Counted from the stretch's first letter, positions 1 to 6,425 are shown. The stretch is 7,201 bases of DNA from Ignavibacteriales bacterium (GCA_016929735.1 JAFGID010000021.1:1-7201); one strand, 5' to 3'. Notes: generated by a model from the sequence alone, not told the origin. Translations and numbers: made by a program.

Positions 1-755
1 ACCCCACTAATTGAACCGGTTTTATTTGCAACTTTAACTTCTTCGGGTAATAGAGCAGGAATTTTAGAACGAAATTTTTGTCGCATTAAGACTTCGAGCA
101 TCTGTTCGCATGCCTTCTCAGAAACGATTTTACCTTCTGCGATTGCCTGAAAAATTAGCATCAAATCATAAGCGGTAGTTTCATTATTTAAACCCAACTC
201 ATACGCTTTCATGTCTTCAACACCGCGTAAGACTTTAATATCTTTTGCTCCAATACTTCGCATGGTCTCGTTTACATTTTTTGCATCAATAATCTCTATC
301 AAAATATTTGTAGTAAGATTTCCGCTAACAGTAATCATATCCTCGACTAGTTGAATTATTTCTCTTTTTTGTCCGATACATTCATAAAATTTTTCACCGC
401 TATCTCTGTCTATATCCATTGAAAAAGTACTGCTATCAACAATGCTTTTAAATTCATTCTTGACTAGGATGGAATCATTCAAATTAAATTTTCCCTCATT
501 AGCCTGCTTGAAGACTTCAATCATTACAGGTGTCTTCATTGTACTGGCAGCATGAAACATTTCTTTTTCATTTATTAAAACCTCATTTTCATAATTCGAT
601 AAATCTCTAAACGCTACTGCAAAGTCACCTTCTACAGTATCAATTAAGGAAATAATTTTGTTTCTTAATTCATTGATTGTCATCTTATTATCCTGTGAAA
701 AGTGTATATTGAAAATCGTTATTAAGAATAATAACAATATTATTTTGTTTTTCAT
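1..755 (-). CDS. Exported serine hydrolase, class A beta-lactamase-like fold (3' end outside window)
   Basis: The first 251 residues are visible; the frame runs off the window at base 1, so the C-terminus is missing. Residues 1-20 form a signal peptide (MKNK, then a hydrophobic stretch IILLLFLITIF), so the enzyme should act in the periplasm or be surface-anchored. Seen motifs: S71-T-M-K74 inside FHAASTMKTP (nucleophile Ser and general-base Lys, SxxK), S144-G-N146 in place of the usual SDN, an omega-loop-like RGVEDMKAYELGLNN at 177-191, and K245-T-G247 near the visible end. Order and spacing match the beta-lactamase/DD-peptidase-like serine hydrolase family (Beta-lactamase2 type). The canonical ExxLN of true class A beta-lactamases is not evident; E180 is the nearest candidate. 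Drug hydrolysis is therefore not assured, and a peptidase or esterase role is equally possible. The start at 755 is chosen because it gives the signal peptide; M25 would remove it. No clear Shine-Dalgarno. Confidence 0.85.
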   Translation of the reverse strand, partial: MKNKIILLLFLITIFNIHFSQDNKMTINELRNKIISLIDTVEGDFAVAFRDLSNYENEVLINEKEMFHAASTMKTPVMIEVFKQANEGKFNLNDSILVKNEFKSIVDSSTFSMDIDRDSGEKFYECIGQKREIIQLVEDMITVSGNLTTNILIEIIDAKNVNETMRSIGAKDIKVLRGVEDMKAYELGLNNETTAYDLMLIFQAIAEGKIVSEKACEQMLEVLMRQKFRSKIPALLPEEVKVANKTGSISG

Positions 756-770
756 TGTTAATTTAATTCC

Positions 771-866
771 AAATTATTTTAATTCATATTTCAAATTTAT
801 ATTTTTCTTTTGAAATATTTTAAAATATTCACTAAACTTCTTACATTGTATTTGAAATTATTTTAA
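771..866. repeat. AT-rich repeats in the divergent spacer 756-876
   Basis: AAATTATTTTAA occurs exactly at 771-782 and 855-866, 84 bp apart. A variant AAATATTTTAAA lies at 813-824 and overlaps a 16-bp perfect palindrome AATATTTTAAAATATT at 814-829. The spacer separates the divergent serine hydrolase and rhomboid genes, so it must hold both promoters. Low complexity means these repeats may be compositional noise rather than operators. Confidence 0.3.
792..799 (-). promoter_or_regulatory. Candidate -7 promoter element (TAAATTTG) for the serine hydrolase gene
   Basis: Read on the minus strand, this is a perfect match to the Bacteroidota -7 consensus TAnnTTTG, 37 bp upstream of the ATG at 755. 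A TTG (-33 element) is not present at the expected 19-21 bp further upstream. In such AT-rich sequence a chance match is quite possible. Confidence 0.3.
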
Positions 867-876
867 AAAGGTAAAA

Positions 877-1803
877 ATGTACGGCGGATACAGAAGACAA
901 ACAGTTAACAGGGGAATGTTTCCTCAAGTAATAAAGTTTTTGCTTATCGCAAACTTGATTGTATTTTTAGTTCAACTAACATTAGAATCAAGATTAATTG
1001 ACAATATACCGGGTTGGTACATTATCTTTAAAAATTTTGCACTTAATCCAATCTCAGGTTTGGACCCTGCAAATCAACCGTTCAATTTTCAAATATGGCA
1101 ATTGTTTACATATCAATTTATGCATGACACAAGCGGTTTCTCACACCTCTTCTTCAATATGTTTGCACTTTGGATGTTTGGCAGATATGTAGCAATGGCT
1201 TGGGGTTCAAAAAAATTCTTTTGGTTTTATATTTTATGTGGCGTAGTTGCCGGATTATTTCAACTGTTTATTTCACCATTGGTGGCTGATAGAGTTGCTT
1301 GGACTATTGGAGCATCAGGTTCAGTTTTTGGAGTCCTCATTGCTTTTGCAATGATGTATCCCAACGAATATATAGTGTTACTCATTCCACCTGTTCCAAT
1401 GAAAGCAAAATATTTCGTTGGTTTATATATCATTATTGAATTTTTATCTGTCGGTGATGCGGGAGGTGTTGCTCATCTTGCACATATTGGGGGAGCAGTT
1501 ACAGGTTTCGTTTTTATGCTATTTACTCATCCTCAATATAAATACAAGCTGAATAATATTTTTAATAATTTGGGAATTACAAAAAAATCTACTTATACTT
1601 CAGAAAATAATAATTATAAGGAAGCTCGCACAGACCGAGATGTTGAAGAAGCAAAATTTTACGATATTAAAAATGATGATATAGAAATTGAGGTAACACA
1701 AGAGGAAATTGATAAGATACTTGATAAAATTGGTGAAAGTGGTTATCAAAATCTAACTCCTCGCGAGAAGAAAATCTTATTTGAAGCAAGTAAAAAAAAA
1801 TAG
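877..1803 (+). CDS. Rhomboid family intramembrane serine protease with cytosolic C-terminal tail
   Basis: Integral membrane protease that cleaves transmembrane segments of substrate proteins. Hydrophobic segments lie near residues 18-37, 89-108, 113-133, 145-162, 177-191 and 197-217, giving the six-helix core. The catalytic dyad is visible: S147 in G145-A-S-G148 (rhomboid GxSG) and H203 in A202-H-I-G-G-A-V-T-G210 (AHxxGxxxG). H90-x3-N94 (HLFFN) in helix 2 supplies the family's HxxxN oxyanion residues. An extra H200 three residues before H203 gives AHLAH. After the core, residues 220-308 form a charged soluble tail with an acidic, coiled-coil-prone part and a conserved-looking end (GYQNLTPREKKILFEASKK), which I associate from memory with rhomboids of Bacteroidota-like bacteria (a DUF6576-type tail). 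AAGG ends 5 nt before the ATG. The next gene follows after 6 bp, so they are probably co-transcribed. Substrate unknown. Confidence 0.95.
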   Translation: MYGGYRRQTVNRGMFPQVIKFLLIANLIVFLVQLTLESRLIDNIPGWYIIFKNFALNPISGLDPANQPFNFQIWQLFTYQFMHDTSGFSHLFFNMFALWMFGRYVAMAWGSKKFFWFYILCGVVAGLFQLFISPLVADRVAWTIGASGSVFGVLIAFAMMYPNEYIVLLIPPVPMKAKYFVGLYIIIEFLSVGDAGGVAHLAHIGGAVTGFVFMLFTHPQYKYKLNNIFNNLGITKKSTYTSENNNYKEARTDRDVEEAKFYDIKNDDIEIEVTQEEIDKILDKIGESGYQNLTPREKKILFEASKKK

Positions 1804-1809
1804 TTAGTT

Positions 1810-2124
1810 ATGACAAATTATAATTTTTATATGCTTTTAACTTTTATTTTCCTCATATTTACATATTGCTCGGATTCAAAAACGGATTACGAAAGTCTTG
1901 CAAAAGTTTATGTGGATTTACTGGTTGTTGAGGAATTATATGCAGCACGACCAGATTCTTTGGAATTAAAGAGGCAGGAAATATTTAAAAATTATAATAT
2001 AAACGAACAAGAATATTTGAATACTTTACAGGCAATTCCTGACGAAGGAACTTGGGATAAATTTTTCAATTATGCAAATGAATATTTGCTGTATCTTGAA
2101 AAAAATGTTGACCTAAACAGATAA
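1810..2124 (+). CDS. Small DUF4296-like protein, putative lipoprotein
   Basis: 104 residues. Residues 7-19 are strongly hydrophobic (YMLLTFIFLIFTY), followed by C20 and a charged SDSKTD. This looks like a lipoprotein signal, but the -1 residue is Tyr and -3 is Phe, so the lipobox is not canonical; a simple N-terminal membrane anchor is the alternative. The remaining ~75 residues are helical, with the pattern (S)LAKVYVDLLVVEELYAARP then IFKNYNINEQEYLNTL and a closing helix. This resembles DUF4296 proteins, which are small Bacteroidota lipoproteins of unknown function (family assignment from memory). It starts 6 bp after the rhomboid stop with no visible Shine-Dalgarno, suggesting translational coupling. 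M8 is a possible alternative start but would leave a very short signal. The 3' end overlaps the convergent gene by 12 bp. Function unknown; proximity makes it a possible rhomboid partner or substrate, which is inference only. Confidence 0.75.
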   Translation: MTNYNFYMLLTFIFLIFTYCSDSKTDYESLAKVYVDLLVVEELYAARPDSLELKRQEIFKNYNINEQEYLNTLQAIPDEGTWDKFFNYANEYLLYLEKNVDLNR

Positions 2125-4053
2125 TAATTTTGCTAAAGCAATTCTAATTTTATTTTTATTAATTTTATTACCCAGTGCTGAATAAATAGCATTTATATCT
2201 TCACTCCCTTTTTCATATTCGTTTTTTATTAATTCAAAATCTTCATTTTTGATTAGACTCATTATATCAATGTCAGGTTTAAATCTAATCAGAACCTCAA
2301 TCTGAAATGAAAGGAATGTTTCTGATAAATTTGTGAGATTCGATATTTGCTTAAGATTATTACCTTGTTCGATTAGTTCCAAAATTCGTTGAAGTTCAGT
2401 CGGGATACTTTTATCTGTTACTTTATTAAATTTATAATCCCTTGTTGCTTTAAGAAATTCCTCTCCCACTTTATTAAACATTCTTTGAGTGAATCCCTGG
2501 ATACTAAATAATTCACTTGGAGTTGTTGGACACATGTTTGTAATTTCAATTAAAATTTTATCGGAACAAATCAAATCTTCCGTTTGAGTGTATTTCCTCG
2601 CTGCTGATTTTCTTAATGCAATTAATTTATGAAACAATGCAAGAGCATTAGAGTTTTCTTCCTTTTCGACGGTTTCTTGTTTAGCTTTTAATGTTTTTTC
2701 TTTCTCTCGTTTGATTAGATAAATTTTATTTTCAAAACTCAACAATATATTTTGGGCAAGCAAATAATCAATACTATTATTAATTTCTTGTTGTAAAATA
2801 CTTTCTAAATCAATTACTTTATTTTCTTCAATAAATTTCTTAGTTAAATAATCATTCCATAAGTATTCAAAGATTTCTTCTTTTGTTATTGAGTTTTCAG
2901 ATAAACATATTTTTTCAATTATCTTTGAACAAATCAGAAAAGTAAATATTTTTTTTACATCAAATTTATTCTTACAATTATTACCTACCATACATTCTTT
3001 TGGATTTTCGTCACAATAGTATTTTTCAACAAACCAGTTTCTACATTTATTATTAAATAAATAATCATTCAAAATTTTATATCCTTCAGCAATATTTTCC
3101 TTTTTTTCTTTTTGAAAAGTAAAGTCAATTTTCAAATAACGTGGATGAATTCTTGCTTCTAGCAATCGTATTTTTTTAAGTTCATCAATTCTGGGCAACT
3201 CAATAAAACCCCATTCCTCAAGTTTTTTTAATTGTTCAGTTAGCTTTTCTTTTGATATTAAAAATTCATCTTGTAATTCAATAAAATTAATTTCGATTTT
3301 TGCAGAAGAATCAGTTTTATTAAACAAATATAAAAATAATTTTTTGACTGCTTCATCATAGATATAATCGGCTATACTTAAATCATCGCATAATAGCGTA
3401 ATTGCCCAGACTTCTTTTTTTAAGTTTGTATGGATATAATTATTATTTTCAAGCATTGATAACGCTTGCATAAATAATTTCTCAGAAACACTATGTTTGG
3501 ACAGGAAATTAAATAACTCAATATTTACAATAATATCTTTATCGCTTCTACTCCCAATTGCAACTTTTTGATAATCATAAATCAAATTGTAAACCTTTGT
3601 TAAGATTTTAATATCAATTATATTATTAAGTTTTGAATAATAAGTTATATTTTCTATTGGATTGATAATGATATAAAATAAAATATTTTTGACATTTGTT
3701 GTTAATGCTTTTAAATTACTAAAATAGGCATCTATAGAAAAATAATTTTGGTAAAATATGATTGATTTAATATAATCTGTAAACAATTTCATTGAAAAAT
3801 TATCGCAAATAATAATATCAAAAGTTTTTTGCGGCAGATTTTTTTTTACAAATATTTTTTCCGACAACGAAATTCTTTTCGTAAGATTGATAATTTTAAT
3901 TTTATTTTTTGACAAAGTCCTTTCAAGTTCAGATGCCAAAACGGGATTATCAATAATTATTAAAATTGGTAGGTCGCACTTCCTTAATAACGAAATTAAA
4001 GAAGAAGATTTATCAAAAGTGAAAATTACATTTTGTCTGAGATTATTATTCAT
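2113..4053 (-). CDS. RecQ-derived DNA-binding protein lacking the helicase motor (eroded RecA2 lobe, Cys cluster, HRDC, C-terminal HTH)
   Basis: 646 residues. Residues 1-130 align with the linker and second RecA-like lobe of RecQ: RQNVIFTF at 6-13 fits the RPNL-x-V entry, LPILIIID (28-35) fits GIIYC, and FDIIICD (78-84) fits the IVAT strand. Motif VI (QxxGRAGRDG) is replaced by SNLKALTTNV at 112-121. The first lobe with Walker A and DEAH/DExH is absent. Residues ~151-310 look like the two helical/winged modules of Bacteroidota RecQ (VAIGSRSDKD at 164-173 against VGSGEG). The zinc region starts C337-R and has C354 and C360, plus C347. A winged-helix-like RQC segment spans about 364-450, and 451-467 is a charged linker. 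HRDC is at 468-537 (LFHKLIALRKSAARKY; SELFSIQGFTQRMFNKVGEEFL). A helicase-associated HTH is at 550-646. An in-frame TAA lies 6 codons upstream and the next gene is divergent, so no motor lobe is hidden upstream. ATPase and unwinding activity are not expected; a DNA-junction binding, scaffolding or RecQ-modulating role is inference. The gene is visibly more AT-rich than ackA. Confidence 0.85.
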   Translation of the reverse strand: MNNNLRQNVIFTFDKSSSLISLLRKCDLPILIIIDNPVLASELERTLSKNKIKIINLTKRISLSEKIFVKKNLPQKTFDIIICDNFSMKLFTDYIKSIIFYQNYFSIDAYFSNLKALTTNVKNILFYIIINPIENITYYSKLNNIIDIKILTKVYNLIYDYQKVAIGSRSDKDIIVNIELFNFLSKHSVSEKLFMQALSMLENNNYIHTNLKKEVWAITLLCDDLSIADYIYDEAVKKLFLYLFNKTDSSAKIEINFIELQDEFLISKEKLTEQLKKLEEWGFIELPRIDELKKIRLLEARIHPRYLKIDFTFQKEKKENIAEGYKILNDYLFNNKCRNWFVEKYYCDENPKECMVGNNCKNKFDVKKIFTFLICSKIIEKICLSENSITKEEIFEYLWNDYLTKKFIEENKVIDLESILQQEINNSIDYLLAQNILLSFENKIYLIKREKEKTLKAKQETVEKEENSNALALFHKLIALRKSAARKYTQTEDLICSDKILIEITNMCPTTPSELFSIQGFTQRMFNKVGEEFLKATRDYKFNKVTDKSIPTELQRILELIEQGNNLKQISNLTNLSETFLSFQIEVLIRFKPDIDIMSLIKNEDFELIKNEYEKGSEDINAIYSALGNKINKNKIRIALAKLLSV

Positions 4054-4096
4054 AATGAGATTAGAAAGTTAGATTTTGCCCAAATAAAAATAAAAC

Positions 4097-4178
4097 TTGC
4101 ATTAAAATATAAAAATTTACAAATAATTAAACTTGTTTTCTTGCTTAAGAAAAAAAAGATTACTAATTTTAAATGCAA
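4097..4178. repeat. Spaced inverted repeat TTGCATT(T)AAAAT in divergent promoter region
   Basis: TTGCATTAAAAT at 4097-4108 faces its near-exact inverse ATTTTAAATGCAA at 4166-4178 (one inserted base), with 57 bp between. The arms contain a GC-bearing TTGCA core, so they are less trivial than the surrounding AT tracts. They sit 43 bp from the RecQ-derived gene start and 69 bp from the hbd start, so each arm lies in the promoter zone of one divergent gene. Paired operators for one regulator, or a looped stem, are both possible. The function is inferred. Confidence 0.35.
4141..4171 (+). promoter_or_regulatory. Candidate Bacteroidota-type promoter for hbd-ackA
   Basis: TTG at 4141-4143, 20 bp spacer, then TAATTTTA at 4164-4171, against the consensus TTG-N19-21-TAnnTTTG (the last base differs). 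It would give a leader of roughly 70 nt before the ATG at 4248. The -7 element overlaps the right arm of the inverted repeat at 4166-4178, which would suit repression by a bound regulator. The evidence is pattern matching in AT-rich DNA only. Confidence 0.35.
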
Positions 4179-4247
4179 ACTAAAATAATTTCATTTCTAA
4201 AACAAAGCTAATTAATTATCCAACATAAACGATATAATGGAATCAAA

Positions 4248-5183
4248 ATGGCAGAAGAAAAATTGAAATTGACAGACCTAACGAAAAAAGTAACCAAGAA
4301 AGAAGATGGTGAAAGAATTGACAAGGTCGGTATAATCGGTGCAGGTGTAATGGGGCAAGGTATTGCGCAATCAATCGCTGCTAAAGGCGTTGATGTAATT
4401 GTTGTCGAAAAGGATGAACCCAGCCTGAAAAGTTCTATTCAAAATCTTACAAAAACGATGGAAAATGAAATCGCAAGATGGAGTTTAACAAAGAGTGAAT
4501 TAAAAGCAATTATGGCAAAGATTAAATGGTCACTGAAAATTGAAGATGTTAAGGATTGTGATTTAATCATCGAAGCAATTGAAGAAAACATTGATGTAAA
4601 AGTCAAAATCTTCAAGGAGCTTGAAGAGCTTGCAAAACCACACACAATTTTTGTCTCAAATACATCTACTCTAAGTTTGACAAAAATTGGAGAAAAAATT
4701 AAAAGAAGAGACAGATTTATTGGTATGCACTTTATCCAACCAGTTCCTAAAATACCTATCGTAGAATTAGGCAAAGAAGTATCCACGTCCGAAAAAACAG
4801 TCAACCGAATAAAAGAATTCCTAAAAAAAATTGGAAAGCGTCCAATCGAAGTTTACGAGTACCCGGGATTTATTACAACCCGTGTGATGATGCCGATGAT
4901 AAATGAAGCTGTCCATATTTTAATGGAAGGTTTAGCAGACGCTAAGGAAATTGATTGTGCAATGAAATTTGGATTCAATTTCAAGATGGGTCCATTAGAA
5001 ATGGCAGATGCTATGGGTTTAGATGATGTTTTATCTTGGATGAAACAATTATGGAATGCTCTTGGTGAACCCCAATTCAGACCTTGTCCCTTAATTAGGA
5101 AATTAGTTCGCGAGGGAAAATTAGGAAAAAAAGTAGGCGAAGGAATTTATAAATACGACGCTCAGGGAAAAATTTTAATTTAA
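4248..5183 (+). CDS. hbd: 3-hydroxyacyl-CoA (3-hydroxybutyryl-CoA) dehydrogenase
   Basis: Interconverts L-3-hydroxyacyl-CoA and 3-ketoacyl-CoA with NAD(H), in the cytosol. The single-domain length (311 residues) fits Hbd/PaaH rather than the fused FadB/FadJ type. The Rossmann domain starts at ~25 with G31-A-G-V-M-G36 (GxGxxG) and an acidic turn at E54-K-D. S140 in SNTSTLS, H161 in GMHF and E173 in IVEL correspond to the family's active-site Ser, His and Glu. The C-terminal helical dimer domain begins at YPGFITTR (205-212) and contains MGPLEMADAMGLD and the terminal KVGEGIYKY. Two departures: the usual HFFNP is HFIQP (Gln164), and the active-site Asn of GFxxNR is Thr211. The first 24 residues are a Lys-rich extension before the Rossmann fold; no clear Shine-Dalgarno, only GGA about 6 nt before the ATG. 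ackA follows after 18 bp, so an operon is likely; substrate chain length cannot be read from sequence. Confidence 0.93.
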   Translation: MAEEKLKLTDLTKKVTKKEDGERIDKVGIIGAGVMGQGIAQSIAAKGVDVIVVEKDEPSLKSSIQNLTKTMENEIARWSLTKSELKAIMAKIKWSLKIEDVKDCDLIIEAIEENIDVKVKIFKELEELAKPHTIFVSNTSTLSLTKIGEKIKRRDRFIGMHFIQPVPKIPIVELGKEVSTSEKTVNRIKEFLKKIGKRPIEVYEYPGFITTRVMMPMINEAVHILMEGLADAKEIDCAMKFGFNFKMGPLEMADAMGLDDVLSWMKQLWNALGEPQFRPCPLIRKLVREGKLGKKVGEGIYKYDAQGKILI

Positions 5184-5201
5184 GAACTTAAAGAGGATAA
5201 A

Positions 5202-6416
5202 ATGAAAATATTGGTATTAAACTGCGGTAGTTCATCAATTAAATATCAATTGATAAACACAGAAACAAAACAAGAAATGGCTGTCGGGATTGTAGAAAGA
5301 ATCGGGGCAAGCGACGCCTTCTTAAAACATAAAGCTTTTGATAAAGAAAAAATTCAAATTGACGGTGAAGTCTTAAACCATTCAACTGCTATTGAATATG
5401 TAATTGCTGTATTATTACATCCGAATTATGGTGTACTAAAAAATATTAAGGAAATTGATGCTGTAGGGCATAGAGTTGTTCACGGTGCAGAAACCTTTTC
5501 AGGCTCTGTTCGCATAACTGACGAAGTAATTAAAGCACTAAAAGATAATATCGAACTTGCACCTCTTCACAATCCACCAAATATTGCCGGTATCGAAGCA
5601 GTTTCCGAACACTTACCAGATGTAATTCAATGCGGTGTATTTGACACTGCTTTTCATATGACTATGCCACCACATGCTTACCTTTATGGTATTCCTTATA
5701 AGTTGTATGAAAAATATAAAATCAGACGATATGGCTTTCACGGTACATCACACAGATATGTATCCGAAAGAGCAGCGGCACTGATGAAGAAACCTATAAC
5801 CGAATTAAAAATTATTACCGCTCATCTTGGTAATGGAGCAAGTATGGCTGCAATACTGAATGGTAAATCAATTGATACAACGATGGGTATGACTCCACTT
5901 GAAGGACTATTAATGGGTACCCGATGTGGTGATCTGGACCCTAACCTTCCACTCTTTATTATGGAAAAAGAAGACCTTAATTTAAAAGAGATGGCTACTT
6001 TGTTGAACAAACACTCGGGCGTAGTAGGTTTAGCCGGACTAACAAACGATATGCGTGATATAGAGAAAGCAGTAGAAGAAGGACATGAAAGAGCTACTGT
6101 AACACTTGATGCATACAACTATAAAATTAAAAAATACATTGGTGCTTATGCCGCTGCCCTTGGTGGAGTTGATGCACTTGTTTTTACCGGTGGTGTTGGT
6201 GAAAATTCGCCTCTAACAAGACGTGAATCATGTAGTGGACTTGAATTTATGGGTATTAAATTAGATCCAAAGAAAAATGAAAATGCAAAAGGTGAATGCG
6301 ATATTTCTACTTCAGATTCAAAAGTAAAAGTATTTAAGATACCAACTAATGAAGAACTTGTCATAGCCTTAGATACAGAAGAAATTGTAAATTCTGTTAT
6401 AAAAAAGAAAAAGTAA
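5202..6416 (+). CDS. ackA: Acetate kinase
   Basis: Cytosolic enzyme of the ASKHA fold: acetyl-phosphate + ADP = acetate + ATP. Together with phosphotransacetylase (not in this window) it links acetyl-CoA to ATP and acetate. 404 residues, the usual length. All key residues fall at the numbering known for Methanosarcina AckA: N7-C-G-S10-S-S12, R91 in GHRVVHG, H123 in APLHNPP, D148 in VFDTAFH, H180 in GFHGTSH, the nucleotide loop H208-LGNGAS, R241 in MGTRCGDLDP, the GGVGEN loop at 330-335, and E384. Butyrate kinases are shorter and differ, so the call is firm. AGAGG at 5192-5196 ends 5 nt before the ATG, the clearest ribosome binding site in the window. The gene lies 18 bp after hbd and is closed by the hairpin at 6426-6464. 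This pairing suggests shared control of acyl-CoA use and acetate production, which is inference. Confidence 0.98.
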   Translation: MKILVLNCGSSSIKYQLINTETKQEMAVGIVERIGASDAFLKHKAFDKEKIQIDGEVLNHSTAIEYVIAVLLHPNYGVLKNIKEIDAVGHRVVHGAETFSGSVRITDEVIKALKDNIELAPLHNPPNIAGIEAVSEHLPDVIQCGVFDTAFHMTMPPHAYLYGIPYKLYEKYKIRRYGFHGTSHRYVSERAAALMKKPITELKIITAHLGNGASMAAILNGKSIDTTMGMTPLEGLLMGTRCGDLDPNLPLFIMEKEDLNLKEMATLLNKHSGVVGLAGLTNDMRDIEKAVEEGHERATVTLDAYNYKIKKYIGAYAAALGGVDALVFTGGVGENSPLTRRESCSGLEFMGIKLDPKKNENAKGECDISTSDSKVKVFKIPTNEELVIALDTEEIVNSVIKKKK

Positions 6417-6425
6417 ATTGTTTTA

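Noticed and set aside
998..1192. Short plus-strand frame inside the rhomboid gene.
   Set aside because: Out-of-frame shadow covering the rhomboid loop and HxxxN region; no start signal or domain.
3887..4072. Plus-strand 61-codon frame opposite the start of the RecQ-derived gene.
   Set aside because: It is antisense to a consistent RecA2-like coding segment, has no ribosome site and no recognisable product.
4136..4153. TTTTCTT-GCTT-AAGAAAA hairpin as a terminator or riboswitch.
   Set aside because: The stem is only 7 bp and nearly all A:T, and it lies upstream of genes on both strands; no conserved riboswitch feature is seen.
4054..4247. A missing first helicase lobe of the RecQ-derived gene hidden upstream in another frame.
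   Set aside because: The minus-strand frame has a TAA six codons above the ATG, and the region is only 194 bp before a divergent gene, too short for a ~200-residue lobe.
4439..4804. Open frame on the minus strand inside hbd.
   Set aside because: It is antisense to a clearly real gene, Ser/Ile/Phe-rich as expected of complementary reading, and has no recognisable domain or start signal.
5822..6364. Two minus-strand open frames inside ackA.
   Set aside because: Both are antisense to conserved acetate kinase motifs and show no independent coding signs.
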